From BOG-1112 sp964611335 (GTDB lineage Bacteria; Bdellovibrionota_B; Oligoflexia; Oligoflexales; Bog-1112), in NCBI GenBank assembly GCA_964611335.1, contig CAZSXR010000001.1, positions 496,001-560,000 on the forward strand: a DNA stretch of 64,000 nt, written 5' to 3'. A program made the translations under genes and the position numbers. This document shows positions 1 to 8,942 of this stretch, one piece after another (position 1 is the first letter of the stretch; each line of letters begins with the position of its first letter). The notes below the pieces were generated by a model, which had not been told where the DNA came from, did no database searches, and saw only the letters and a list, made by a program, of their open reading frames with translations.

Positions 1-1
1 A

Positions 2-211
2 AGAATTCATGCAAGTAAGTTCACTGTTATAGCCTATGCTTGTATGTTTTTCGCATTTCTTCTGAGGGTGATTGGAGTTGCTGTAAAACCTCAACTTTAT
101 TTGAACATGGTTCACTATTCTGGAGGATTATGGGATCTAGCTATGGTTTTTTATCTTCTTTCGTATGCAAGTATTTTATGTCAACCACGTCAAGACGGAC
201 GTCCTGGTTAA
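2..211 (+). CDS. NnrS-like membrane protein, C-terminal fragment
   Basis: An open frame enters from the left edge and stops at 209-211. It gives about 69 residues with two hydrophobic stretches (around VIAYACMFFAFLLRVIGVA and LWDLAMVFYLLSYASIL) and ends in CQPRQDGRPG. The NnrS family of haem- and copper-containing membrane proteins, linked to nitric-oxide stress, typically ends with a last membrane helix followed by a short PR.DGRPG-type tail, and this matches. The start and most of the protein lie outside the window. The assignment rests only on this tail and the hydrophobic pattern. Confidence 0.6.
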   Translation, partial: RIHASKFTVIAYACMFFAFLLRVIGVAVKPQLYLNMVHYSGGLWDLAMVFYLLSYASILCQPRQDGRPG

Positions 212-420
212 CGACTTTGACTTCAACCGGAAACAAACCGAGCAGAACCCCTTCCATAATTTGACAGTCGAACTTGCGAAGCTTATGAAACCTCCCAATT
301 TCTGATGGGATGAATCCGGAAAGAAAGGTTAGGGAGGAGCTCATTTTTGATTCGGACCCTAATGCAAAACATCCCGAATATTTTGGGTATTTTCCTTTCT
401 AAATAGGGGGATAGTCTTCC

Positions 421-449
421 AGATTAGGCATGGATTTTTTGCCTAATCT
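421..449. other. Hairpin in the 212-554 gap
   Basis: A perfect 10-bp inverted repeat (AGATTAGGCA / TGCCTAATCT) encloses a 9-base T-rich loop. It lies between the NnrS-like tail and the Ser-rich gene. There is no clean T-run after it, so it is at best a weak terminator. I see no gene in 212-554. The last bases (about 545-552, AAAGGTG) are the ribosome-binding site of the next gene. Confidence 0.4.
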
Positions 450-554
450 GCTCTATAATATAAGCTCTTTTTCCAAAATTCAATCGAGGGTCTGAATATC
501 TTTTCTTTGTGAACCCAAAGATTATAAATTTCAAAATATTCAAAAAGGTGTTTT

Positions 555-1670
555 ATGCTTTTTAGAAAAATATTTTATACACTTATTTTAAGTTCTTTGA
601 GCATCCCCTCCTATGCAGGAAGAGAAGAGGATACTCAGGCTATCATAGCTGCACTTGCTCTTCTGAGCTCTCCACTTCTTTCTCGTGTGAGACATCTCGT
701 TGAAAATCCATCAACTCTTTTAAATCAAAATGAATCATCATCGTCATCCTCTTCTGTTGCAAGCTCCTCTTCTGTTGCAAGCTCCTCTTCAGGAGTTGAG
801 AATTCTCGTAAAAGAAAACATAACAATGAAGATTCTCAAAATGAATCATCATCGTCATCCTCTTCAAGAGTTAAGCATTCTCATAAAAGAAGGCATTACG
901 ATGATTCTCTTTCGAATGTGACACCTTTGAAAGATAGACGAAATAAGCGAGACGAGTCTTTGAGAGGAAGTGTTCATTTTGGCAATCATAGAGAAGAGAC
1001 AGATGATGGAAGTACAATTTATATCACACCAAACACTGTTCGAACTCGAAGGGTCGTCTATCATCTTTTGCCAAGTCAGAGACCTTTTTTTACTTATTCT
1101 CCGTTAGATTTAGGTGGCGTTCGTCATAACGAGGAAGCCATTGCCAGTATTATTTTGAATTTTATGAGAGAGTTCTGGACGCAAAATCCTGAAACATTAT
1201 CACGTGCAAATTTCTATGTTGGTATGGCAGTGGATCCTAACCATCGAGGTCCTGAGCATCTTCGAGAGATGCAAGCGGATCTAGGAGCTTTGCATCGCAA
1301 AACTTCAGGGCTCATGAGTGTGAATGAAGAAGGAAATATCGAAGGTCAATTTAATATGCGTGCTTTGCTTATCAATGCACATCCTGCTCAACTTGAAATG
1401 TTCGAACACCTTCTTACCCTTGCTATGGGAACGAATAGAGGTGAAGGTCTGAATACTCAAGCTCCGTCTATAGTGAATTTAGAGTTCTACAGAAAGCATC
1501 TGATGAATAAAATTAATGCTCTCAGAAAAGAAATTTCATCTTCTCTCAAAGGAAAAGAAGAAGATCAAGATTTCTTGAATGAACCTTCTTTTGAAGATGA
1601 CGATTTCTTTTCAGATCATGATGGAAATGGTGGTGGTGCTTCATCGTCGTCCGCTGTATCAAAAGTATAA
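555..1670 (+). CDS. Secreted Ser-rich protein with basic clusters, unknown function
   Basis: 371 residues. An N-terminal signal peptide is visible (hydrophobic core about 6-18, likely cleavage after SYA at 21). Residues 60-110 are a low-complexity Ser-rich stretch made of two DNA repeats, split by a basic cluster NSRKRKH (83-89) and followed by HSHKRRH (108-114) and KDRRNKR (126-132). Residues about 180-310 look globular (for example YVGMAVDPNHRGPEHL). The tail is acidic and then Ser-rich again. The start has a good AAAGGTG site. I do not recognise the family. The Ser-rich and basic region looks eukaryote-like, and nuclear-localisation-like clusters are possible, but simple-sequence DNA drift would give the same look. 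Confidence 0.75.
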   Translation: MLFRKIFYTLILSSLSIPSYAGREEDTQAIIAALALLSSPLLSRVRHLVENPSTLLNQNESSSSSSSVASSSSVASSSSGVENSRKRKHNNEDSQNESSSSSSSRVKHSHKRRHYDDSLSNVTPLKDRRNKRDESLRGSVHFGNHREETDDGSTIYITPNTVRTRRVVYHLLPSQRPFFTYSPLDLGGVRHNEEAIASIILNFMREFWTQNPETLSRANFYVGMAVDPNHRGPEHLREMQADLGALHRKTSGLMSVNEEGNIEGQFNMRALLINAHPAQLEMFEHLLTLAMGTNRGEGLNTQAPSIVNLEFYRKHLMNKINALRKEISSSLKGKEEDQDFLNEPSFEDDDFFSDHDGNGGGASSSSAVSKV

Positions 1671-1714
1671 AACCGTTTAAGGTAGGTTCCATTATGACTC
1701 TGAGTGGAATACTG

Positions 1715-3092
1715 CTAGGATTTATTTTCTTCTTTCTGAAGCTGTTTAGTGGGTTCATTTTTAAAACAGGGGATTGTGATAATAAAACAGGTGTTTTTAG
1801 AGTTTGTTTCAAGACTTAAATTCCCGCCATGATGTTCGATAATACCTTTAGAAATACTTAGACCCAAGCCTGTTCCTTTGCCAATTTCTTTTGTGGTGTA
1901 AAAAGGTTGAAACATTTTCTCACTTACGGCTTCTGGTATGCCATTTCCACTGTCTGTAATTCGGATTTCAGCTGTGTTTTCATCTTTATGAACTTGAATT
2001 TTAATCCACTTTTCCTTCAAGTTTGAAATCGCATCGTTTGCATTCATGATTAAGTTGAGAAGAACTTGGCAAATCTGTGCTGGTCTACATTCGATCTCTA
2101 TAAACCCATCTTGTGAGTCCAACTGCAAATCAACCCCATTGTTACGAATTTTTTCCATGCACAATGAAAGGGTGTCGTTAATGATAGATGAAAGACGTGT
2201 CTGTTTAAAAGGATCTTTATCCGTGTTTCTTGAAAAACTCTGCATGCCTTGTACTATTGTAGAAATGCGGTGTGCAGTTGCCTCTATAACGTCGAGAAAT
2301 TCTAAAGCTGTAGAAATTTTGATCCTTAGACATCAGCAGATGTCGGATGTGATGACATCTTAAAGTTATGACGGATAGGGGATTGTTGATTTCATGCGCA
2401 ATTCCACCAGCCATTTCCCCAAGAGATGCCATTTTCGAGGAGTTCACAAGTTTTGCTTGATTGTCTATAAGATCCTTTTCAATTCTCATTCTATTTTTGA
2501 TTTCGATTTCAAGATTTTTATTTGTTTGAGTTATCTCTTTATGTAGTGCGGTGACAAGAGAGTGATTTTGTGCAATGGATATGATTCCTGTAATCACTTT
2601 ATTTTTATCGAAAATGGGGATCAAAACGATATTGAATGTATGCAAGAAAGAGCTTTTATCTAGAGGTATTTCGAATCGTCTGACTTCAAGTGATATATCT
2701 GTGATTTCATTGACGCGACAAATAAATCCTAGTGAGTACAAAAGTTGATAGACAGAAGCAGCGTCAGGTGCCGTCATATGAATGGTGCATAATTTATGAA
2801 CGAGAGCGCGACCTGACTCGTTCATACGTACTATTTCATTATCTTTAGTACATTCAAAAATAGCAGTATGAGCTGTGAGGAAAGGATTCATCCCATACTT
2901 GGAATTTTTAGATAAACTAGGGTTGATTTCGGATTTTATGATTTCAAATAATTCAGCAGCTGTGACGGTTTCAAAAGTTTTATTAATTTTTTTTACGGCT
3001 TGCTCAAGAAGAGTACGCGCAAAAAAAGGAGAAACTTTCGAAAGTGTCTCTAATATATCTTCAACCCAGTAGTTATTTGTTAACTTATTCAC
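1715..3092 (-). pseudogene. Cytosolic PAS histidine kinase, frameshifted
   Basis: The frame starting at GTG 3092 carries an unrecognised helical N-terminus, a PAS-like region (about 75-180), a coiled coil (about 185-215) and the phosphoacceptor box GEMAGGIAHEINNPLS (His 233), then runs out of register at 2217. The rest lies in a second frame ending at 1715: N-box LLNLIMNANDAI, G1 ITDSGNGIP and G2 GKGTGLGLSISKG of the ATPase domain. The switch falls near 2314-2320, where CAAAATTT (minus strand) is one A too long; removing one base gives a continuous kinase of about 460 residues. No membrane segment is seen, so it would be cytosolic. It follows the V4R gene by 2 bases, with GGAG before the GTG. 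It may be a real mutation or a sequencing error. Confidence 0.8.
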
Positions 3093-3094
3093 AA

Positions 3095-3760
3095 TTACTC
3101 CACTTCAGCTTTCTCGTATTTTGCAATGAATTCTTCGAGTCGATGAGCTTGAGCCATAATAAAACGACAGTTTGCATCACCTTTTGCTCGGCACGTGATT
3201 TCTCTTGCTTCAAGAGAAATACCGAAGCTTTTCTGACACCATCCAGCAGAATACCCAGCATTCATAAAGCAAGTACAGAATTCAGTTTTTCGATGGGCTT
3301 TGATCCAACTGTCTGCTTCAAAACTATACGGATGATCGTATAGCAAATAATAATTTTCATCTGCAGAGGGAACACTCTCAGGATGTATGTCGACGAAAGC
3401 CCAGCCTGTGTATGCAAAATGTATAGGTCCTGTTGACAGTTTCTGAATGGGATTTTGAACGGCAGTCATTTTATGGAAACGATCAGCATCGGAGCTACCA
3501 AAAGATTTTGCCATATCATAAAGAATACGACTCGAAGCTTGAAATGCAGTGGTATCATCCATGGAAGGATACATACTCTTCATAAAATCCAAGAACTGAT
3601 AAGACATCGCTTCTGCGCGAACCAAAATATAACGTTCACCACGTATATCAATGATTCCATAAGTGGGATCTAGTTTGAGATCTTTAAAGTAATTTGCTAC
3701 ATATTGCTCTGCTTCCTCAAAAATGGGAGCAAACATATCGGGGACTTTCACGTTTTTCAT
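3095..3760 (-). CDS. V4R-domain sensor protein
   Basis: 221 residues. The C-terminal part (about 160-210) has the 4-vinyl-reductase (V4R) pattern, with NAGYSAGWCQKSFG followed by two more cysteines (Cys175, Cys190, Cys198; REITCRAKGDANC). V4R domains, as in XylR-type regulators and bacteriochlorophyll reductase BchJ, are thought to bind small hydrophobic ligands or metal. The N-terminal 120 residues resemble the region that precedes V4R in such sensors. No DNA-binding or membrane part is present. It sits 18 bases after the response regulator and 2 bases before the histidine kinase, so it probably supplies the sensory input to this two-component system. The ribosome-binding site AAAGGAG lies 6 bases before the ATG. 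Confidence 0.75.
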   Translation of the reverse strand: MKNVKVPDMFAPIFEEAEQYVANYFKDLKLDPTYGIIDIRGERYILVRAEAMSYQFLDFMKSMYPSMDDTTAFQASSRILYDMAKSFGSSDADRFHKMTAVQNPIQKLSTGPIHFAYTGWAFVDIHPESVPSADENYYLLYDHPYSFEADSWIKAHRKTEFCTCFMNAGYSAGWCQKSFGISLEAREITCRAKGDANCRFIMAQAHRLEEFIAKYEKAEVE

Positions 3761-3778
3761 TAAAAACTCCTTTTGTTT

Positions 3779-4543
3779 TCAAATTTTTTCTTGAATGAAT
3801 GGACTGCCCTTAGGTATGCTTTTGACGCTGTGCAAATTTCTTAGGAAATTCATGACGCGCTCTCTGCACTCTTCATCGAGCGAATAGAAACTAATCCCAC
3901 ATCCCGGAATGAGCTCCTTTTCATCTTTTTCTTGACGTATCCAAACAATATGACCCTGCCCTTTCAAAGATGATATAGGGCCTTCCATTTGAAAATTAAA
4001 ATCGATAAGTGTATTTTTTTTCAAGTCTACAAGCTTAGGAGCAATCTTGTAGGATATGAAAAAACCAGACCTTCCTAATTGAAAATTCTCATTTCTATTT
4101 ATGTCTTTGAGGGATAACGAGATCTCTATTTCTGCTTTTTCTCGTCGACTTGCACTCCATTTTTCCGTAGTAGATAAAACTCTTTTGAAAATTGCGGATA
4201 AAATATCTGGATCTAAAGGTTTGCTGATAAAAGCATCTGCTCCTCGATCATAGGCTTCATAAACTTTAAGATCTGTAAATCCTGTCATAAAAATAAAAGG
4301 AGGTGAAGTTTGTGAAACAGTTCGAAGTTCATCAAGAAGAGTTGTACCATCGCAAACAGGCATTCGTATGTCGGAAATAATGATGTCTATTCTATTCTTT
4401 TTAAATTGTTCTAAAGCTTCGAATCCATTCCGAGCTTTAATTGGCGTGCAACCTAAAATTTCTATTTCAAATGCCACTGCATCTAAAAGATTTTCCTGAT
4501 CATCCACTACAAGAACGTTGATATCTTTATATTCATCCGTCAT
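3779..4543 (-). CDS. Response regulator with PilZ-like output domain
   Basis: 254 residues. The receiver domain (about 8-125) has the acidic pair Asp14/Asp15, phosphoacceptor Asp58 (IISDIRMP), Thr87 and Lys108 (ISKP). The C-terminal part (about 135-240; GRSGFFISYKIAP, GHIVWIRQE, CGISFYSLDEECRERVMNFL) has the layout of a PilZ domain, a family that often binds cyclic di-GMP. The arginine-rich part of the PilZ site is only loosely visible (SRREKAEIE), so ligand binding is uncertain. First gene of the three-gene unit with the V4R protein and histidine kinase. The output is probably protein-protein or second-messenger signalling, since no DNA-binding domain is present. Confidence 0.8.
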   Translation of the reverse strand: MTDEYKDINVLVVDDQENLLDAVAFEIEILGCTPIKARNGFEALEQFKKNRIDIIISDIRMPVCDGTTLLDELRTVSQTSPPFIFMTGFTDLKVYEAYDRGADAFISKPLDPDILSAIFKRVLSTTEKWSASRREKAEIEISLSLKDINRNENFQLGRSGFFISYKIAPKLVDLKKNTLIDFNFQMEGPISSLKGQGHIVWIRQEKDEKELIPGCGISFYSLDEECRERVMNFLRNLHSVKSIPKGSPFIQEKI

Positions 4544-4892
4544 AGGATCGAAACTCCTTCCATAAGCAGAAAGTCCTATCGGAATCTTTATAAAATCCGT
4601 GAGTTTTTTTTAGAAAAAATCAGAACTATAAGAATTTTTATAATAAAATTAGTGGGAAACGTTCTCATAGAGCGAGGGGTTTGAATATTTTTTCGATCTT
4701 GCAGGGTTTCTTCTTCTCAGTTGTCAAAATATCGTAGTTTTTTGCGAGTTCCTTATCGAATCCTTAAGGTTAGGGAGCAAAATCTAGCAAGGAAAACTAC
4801 GGCTGTCAAAAATCTTTCACTTAAGTAATTCTCATTTCATTCGCGATAAAGTTTTATTTTGAAAATAAACTTGTGCAAAGTAGGTGCTCTAT
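4544..4892. other. Divergent intergenic region with a possible leader structure
   Basis: About 350 bases between the divergent response-regulator and secreted-protein genes. No coding frame is convincing. A 9-bp pairing is possible between CGTAGTTTT (4733-4741) and AAAACTACG (4793-4801), enclosing a small CCTTAAGG palindrome. This might be a structured leader or chance in AT-rich DNA. No known riboswitch class was recognised. Promoters for both genes must lie here, but I cannot point to one with confidence. Confidence 0.25.
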
Positions 4893-6104
4893 ATGTTCAC
4901 AACTGTTAAACGGGTCTTGGTTTTGGGAACTCTTCTCAGCTCGTCATTAAGTTTTGCGAGATGCTATTATCATGATAAACGTGTACGAACTTTCAACGTA
5001 GAACATATGCCATGGGAAGAATTAAAAAAGGAACATGTCCAACAATGGACTCAACTGTATCTTTGGCTAGATGGAAAAAGTGCAGAAGAATTTAAAGAGC
5101 TTACAAATTTTAAAGATCTTCCTAAAGAACATTACAGTTCTCATTTCTATGATGAAACGGATTATAAACTTTTACCTGGCGCAACAACTGTGAATCCAGT
5201 TAACGCCAGAGCTTTTGAAGAATATAAAATTCCCATAGATCACACTCCTGGATGGATCACAGAAAAAAATTTCAAAGAAACTATTCCTTATTCATACACG
5301 CATGACTTTTACAGTGAAAATCTTTACGGACCTTCGGAACTTCCAAAAAAGTTTATTGCTACTGCGGCTCTCGGAGGTTTTAGATATATGGAACGCCATC
5401 TTTTTATACTCCGACCTGTTCTTTACAAAGATAATGAGCAGGGAATGCGAGTTAGCAAAAGTTTGAATCTGGGTAATTTTTTTAGTGTTCTCACTAAATC
5501 ATTCGAACATACTTTGACAGAAGAAGAGCGAGCCAACCTTCTTGTCCCACAAAGTGTGAGCTTTTGGAAAGTTAAAAAGATGAAAATTAGAGATGGACAA
5601 GGTCGGGTGAAAAGAATTCGAGTAACTCAACCTCATTTGCTATTCATAGACCGTCTCGCTCCTCATATTGCTTTGGAAGTCAACACCGTCACTCAGGACT
5701 TAGCAGAAGAAGCAGCAGAGCAATTGACTCAAATGGATCTTAGAATGTTCTTTTATTCACTTACTAACATGGCTTATTGGGTGAACCGACATCATGATGA
5801 AAGAGGGTTGCATCATGATGTGAACAAACGTAAAGAATTGAACTTCATAGAAGAAGTTTTCCGACTTTTGGAAACAAAGCATAAAGTAGTTGTAGAGGGA
5901 AAAGAATGGGGTTATGTGAGTGCTCACTTAGAAGTGCAAGAAGACCCAGGCTTTTGGAGAGAGATGAAAGAATATCTGAGGCACCGAAATCCAAAGCAAA
6001 GAATCGTACGTGACAAAGCGGTAGAGCGTAATATAAGGGCTGCTTGCAAGTATCTCAATCTTCCTTGTCAAATTGCTCCTTGGCATCTTCAAAGTAAACC
6101 CTAG
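4893..6104 (+). CDS. Secreted protein, unknown function
   Basis: 403 residues from the ATG at 4893. A GTG three codons upstream is possible, but the AGTAGG at 4879-4884 is better spaced for 4893. The N-terminus MFTTVKRVLVLGTLLSSSLSFA is a clear Sec signal peptide. The mature protein is charged, rich in His, Tyr and Trp, has no membrane segment, and contains a His-rich patch (NRHHDERGLHHDVNKRK). I do not recognise a family. It is followed after 65 bases by a BamA-like barrel gene on the same strand, so the two may be co-transcribed. Confidence 0.75.
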   Translation: MFTTVKRVLVLGTLLSSSLSFARCYYHDKRVRTFNVEHMPWEELKKEHVQQWTQLYLWLDGKSAEEFKELTNFKDLPKEHYSSHFYDETDYKLLPGATTVNPVNARAFEEYKIPIDHTPGWITEKNFKETIPYSYTHDFYSENLYGPSELPKKFIATAALGGFRYMERHLFILRPVLYKDNEQGMRVSKSLNLGNFFSVLTKSFEHTLTEEERANLLVPQSVSFWKVKKMKIRDGQGRVKRIRVTQPHLLFIDRLAPHIALEVNTVTQDLAEEAAEQLTQMDLRMFFYSLTNMAYWVNRHHDERGLHHDVNKRKELNFIEEVFRLLETKHKVVVEGKEWGYVSAHLEVQEDPGFWREMKEYLRHRNPKQRIVRDKAVERNIRAACKYLNLPCQIAPWHLQSKP

Positions 6105-6169
6105 GTGATGTTTCTTCGAGTATACTAAAAGAAGTTCTTCATTTATTAGGTTATAAGAAGGATTTCGTC

Positions 6170-7282
6170 ATGAAGGGTATACTCCTCATTGTAATTTTCC
6201 ATACAAGCTCCATTCTTTACGCAGATATTGAAGACAATAGGCCCGAAGACCCTCTTGCAAACATGATGGAAAGTCATCAAAGCGAAAAGGAAAAAACTGA
6301 ATTCAAAAGACACATATATCTACCTGCAATTTACTATACACCCGAGACAAGTGCAGCAGGAGGTGTCATTGATATCTTGAATTTTTGGAAGGAGAAGCAA
6401 GGAAAACTTGCGCATTTACAGAGTTTATTTGTTTACACTTTAAAAAAGCAAAGCATCGTACGTTTAGTGCCACGTCTATATTTTTTTAATGCTAAAACGG
6501 AAGTAGGCGGATATTTTTATGGGAAAATTTATCCTGATCAGTTTTATGGTTTGGATACACACTTTAAAAAACCGGAAACTTTTACAGAAAATAGTTTAAA
6601 ATTTCAAGGCTACATAGTTCAAAATGTTTTTTCACATATATTTGTACGTGTTGCTCTCCATTATGACTCCATTCAAACACGTAACTATAAAGAAGATACT
6701 AATCTGGCTCATTACATAGAAGAAAACTCATTCAAAGATGTGCGAGTGGGCGCCTATAGTCTCGGTTTGGAATGGGACAACAGAGATTATCCCCAATCTC
6801 CTTTGTCTGGTGAATTGGTGCAAATTATTTCTACGTCCTACAAAATGAAACGTCGCAATTGGAATAAATTCGAAATCAATTTACGAAAATACATACTTCT
6901 TCCCTATGAATTGGTTCTAGCTCAACAGGCACTATGGAATATTATTGATTCTTCTGAAATTCCACTTCCGTACTTTGCAAGTGTCGGAGGTTCTGAACGC
7001 ATGCGAGGTTATTATTATGGTGAATACCGTTCTACACATTTAGGCATGTACCAGATGGAATTGAGAGGAACTATTCATTCAGACTGGGGATGGCAGGTTT
7101 TTGGAAATCTTGCAAAAGTTTCAAAAGAAATGTCACAACTCAGTTCCGTCAAGACTTTATTCAGTGGTGGTTTTGGGATCAATTATATTTTAGATCGTGA
7201 CAGTAGAACGAAAATTAAAGTGGATTTTGCTTTGTCTCCTGAAAACTATGGAGTGTATTTTTTGATGGGAGAAGCTTTTTAA
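6170..7282 (+). CDS. BamA/TamA-family outer-membrane barrel protein
   Basis: 370 residues with a signal peptide (MKGILLIVIFHTSSILYA). The C-terminal two thirds alternate aromatic and polar residues in the manner of an outer-membrane barrel and show surface-antigen (D15/Omp85) features: SLGLEWDNRDYPQSPLSG, SVGGSERMRGYYYGEYR and a final strand ending NYGVYFLMGEAF. The GG-S-RMRGY segment matches the conserved loop-6 RG motif of the Omp85 barrel. At 370 residues it is short and has room for few or no POTRA domains, so it looks like a barrel-only member and not BamA itself. Good AAGAAGGA site. Role is uncertain: possibly a porin-like or secretion barrel. Confidence 0.75.
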   Translation: MKGILLIVIFHTSSILYADIEDNRPEDPLANMMESHQSEKEKTEFKRHIYLPAIYYTPETSAAGGVIDILNFWKEKQGKLAHLQSLFVYTLKKQSIVRLVPRLYFFNAKTEVGGYFYGKIYPDQFYGLDTHFKKPETFTENSLKFQGYIVQNVFSHIFVRVALHYDSIQTRNYKEDTNLAHYIEENSFKDVRVGAYSLGLEWDNRDYPQSPLSGELVQIISTSYKMKRRNWNKFEINLRKYILLPYELVLAQQALWNIIDSSEIPLPYFASVGGSERMRGYYYGEYRSTHLGMYQMELRGTIHSDWGWQVFGNLAKVSKEMSQLSSVKTLFSGGFGINYILDRDSRTKIKVDFALSPENYGVYFLMGEAF

Positions 7283-7366
7283 AAATCTAATATCTCGGAT
7301 ATATTATATTTTTTTTAAATAACTTAATCACATTAGGATAGTTCCGAAGCCCGTTACGGAGGTTTC

Positions 7367-8884
7367 ATGAGTGATTATAATTTTAAAAAAATAAAAAATG
7401 CAATTTTGTGTTTGATTTTCCTTTCTATAGGTTGTGGAAAATCAGGTGGAAGTGGACCTTCGGCTTCTAGCTCTGCAGGAAATTTAGAGTTTTCTTCTCC
7501 TGTAATATTGGAAAAGAAAATAAAAGATATAAACATGATCAATGGGTTGATGATTATTCCACAAAAAAGCGCAGGACTTACAAGCTCCAGCGCTGTCAAC
7601 ACCTTATATTCTCTAGATGCTAACGGTGTTGTCAGTGTGGTTAGTATTACAGGTTCTCCATGTGAAAACAATGGTATTGATAGCGCTACAAGTACAGGAG
7701 CTTCAATAGGAACCAATACAAAACTATGCAATCATGCGACGGAATCTCCCATATATCCTGTTGCTCTATTTCCAACTCAACTTTATGTGTTTATGGCTTA
7801 TGTAGGGATTTCATGCTCGGTAGGGAATGCCTCAGGTTCAAGATTTTTTGGTTCACTGATAGCTTTAGAGAAGTCGAGTGGAAGCCTTTATTGCATCCCT
7901 GGAATGGATTTGTTTGTAGAGGACATTGCAAAAAATTTGATGTTCAAAGGGGGGTATTCCCTCACGGAGGCTTATTATAAATCTATACAAACAGATTCCA
8001 CTGGTAAGTTGATTTGGGTTAATACTTTCGGTGGGCTTCGAAGAATTGATTTTTCAAATCCAATAAACCCTAACATAGCAACTATAAAAATACTCGGCTC
8101 TGCGAACTCTATAAGTGATAGTTTTGCCGTAAATGCTGAAGGAGATGCTTTCCTTGGATTTGGAACTAATGGAAATGAAGGATTCTCATCTGTTGTAGAA
8201 CTGGCTTCAGGAGAAGGTTATTTGAATGTGGGGATGTCTCAAGCAGCTTGCATTCATAGTTCTGCGTCTTCAACGAATCCAAATGATTTTTATTATACAG
8301 CTAAGACTGCAGGTTCAGCTGGGACCTATCTTGTTCAATCCCTTTCCAATAATTCTTTTCAAGCTATAAAAAATATCGAAGTCTTAGCAAACGTCACTCC
8401 TGCTTGGCAATGTCAACATGGACTTGTTAAAAATGGAGTCCATGCGTATTTAACGCATTCAAACGATGACCTTACTACTCAAAATACTTTTTTGGATCTT
8501 GTGGAAGGAGATACACCCAAAGTAACTTTCGTGAAGGTGCATGCATTGAAAGAGATTACACAAATCCGCGGAGGTGGGGACTTCCTGTATATCTTAGGTT
8601 CTGATGCGAATGGTAATACTCTTATTGTTGGGTATGGTCCTATCCGTTCCACTCCTGTTCAAACGATTGTATTTGGCCCGTCATTGACAGGTGGGGATAA
8701 TTACACTGTCTCTGCAATAAGCTTTGATGTTGCGACAAACGGTGACCTTACTTTTCAAGGGAATTCAACTCAAAGCTCAGGTGGAACTATTCTCGTAAAT
8801 GTTCCAGCAGGAACGGTATTTAATACTAGTGATATTCTGAATTCTTCTCTTCCGTCTGTGAGTCAAATGGTTAGAATCAATTAA
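7367..8884 (+). CDS. Lipoprotein, unknown function
   Basis: 505 residues. Signal sequence followed by the lipobox LSIGC (Cys 23 region) and a Gly/Ser-rich linker (GKSGGSGPSASSSAG). The residue after the cysteine is Gly, not Asp, so outer-membrane sorting is expected. The mature part is rich in Gly, Ser, Thr and short beta-like repeats and may form a beta-propeller, although no named repeat was recognised. A GGAGG ribosome-binding site precedes the ATG. It points towards the convergent MipA-like gene, and no clear terminator was seen in the 58-base gap. Confidence 0.75.
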   Translation: MSDYNFKKIKNAILCLIFLSIGCGKSGGSGPSASSSAGNLEFSSPVILEKKIKDINMINGLMIIPQKSAGLTSSSAVNTLYSLDANGVVSVVSITGSPCENNGIDSATSTGASIGTNTKLCNHATESPIYPVALFPTQLYVFMAYVGISCSVGNASGSRFFGSLIALEKSSGSLYCIPGMDLFVEDIAKNLMFKGGYSLTEAYYKSIQTDSTGKLIWVNTFGGLRRIDFSNPINPNIATIKILGSANSISDSFAVNAEGDAFLGFGTNGNEGFSSVVELASGEGYLNVGMSQAACIHSSASSTNPNDFYYTAKTAGSAGTYLVQSLSNNSFQAIKNIEVLANVTPAWQCQHGLVKNGVHAYLTHSNDDLTTQNTFLDLVEGDTPKVTFVKVHALKEITQIRGGGDFLYILGSDANGNTLIVGYGPIRSTPVQTIVFGPSLTGGDNYTVSAISFDVATNGDLTFQGNSTQSSGGTILVNVPAGTVFNTSDILNSSLPSVSQMVRIN

Positions 8885-8942
8885 AAATAAAAATTTCAGA
8901 TGAACGACAAAAACTCTCTATTTTCATCGTTAAATCGAATAA

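Noticed and set aside
40..264. 74-codon open frame overlapping the left end
   Set aside because: It overlaps the better-supported NnrS-like tail in another frame and has a Ser/Trp/Cys-rich composition without RBS.
643..867. Open frames on both strands within the Ser-rich repeats
   Set aside because: They are shadows of the repeat DNA, with no RBS and repetitive composition.
4544..4892. Possible riboswitch in the 350-bp gap
   Set aside because: The 9-bp pairing is modest, with no match to a known aptamer that I could recognise; kept only as a note.
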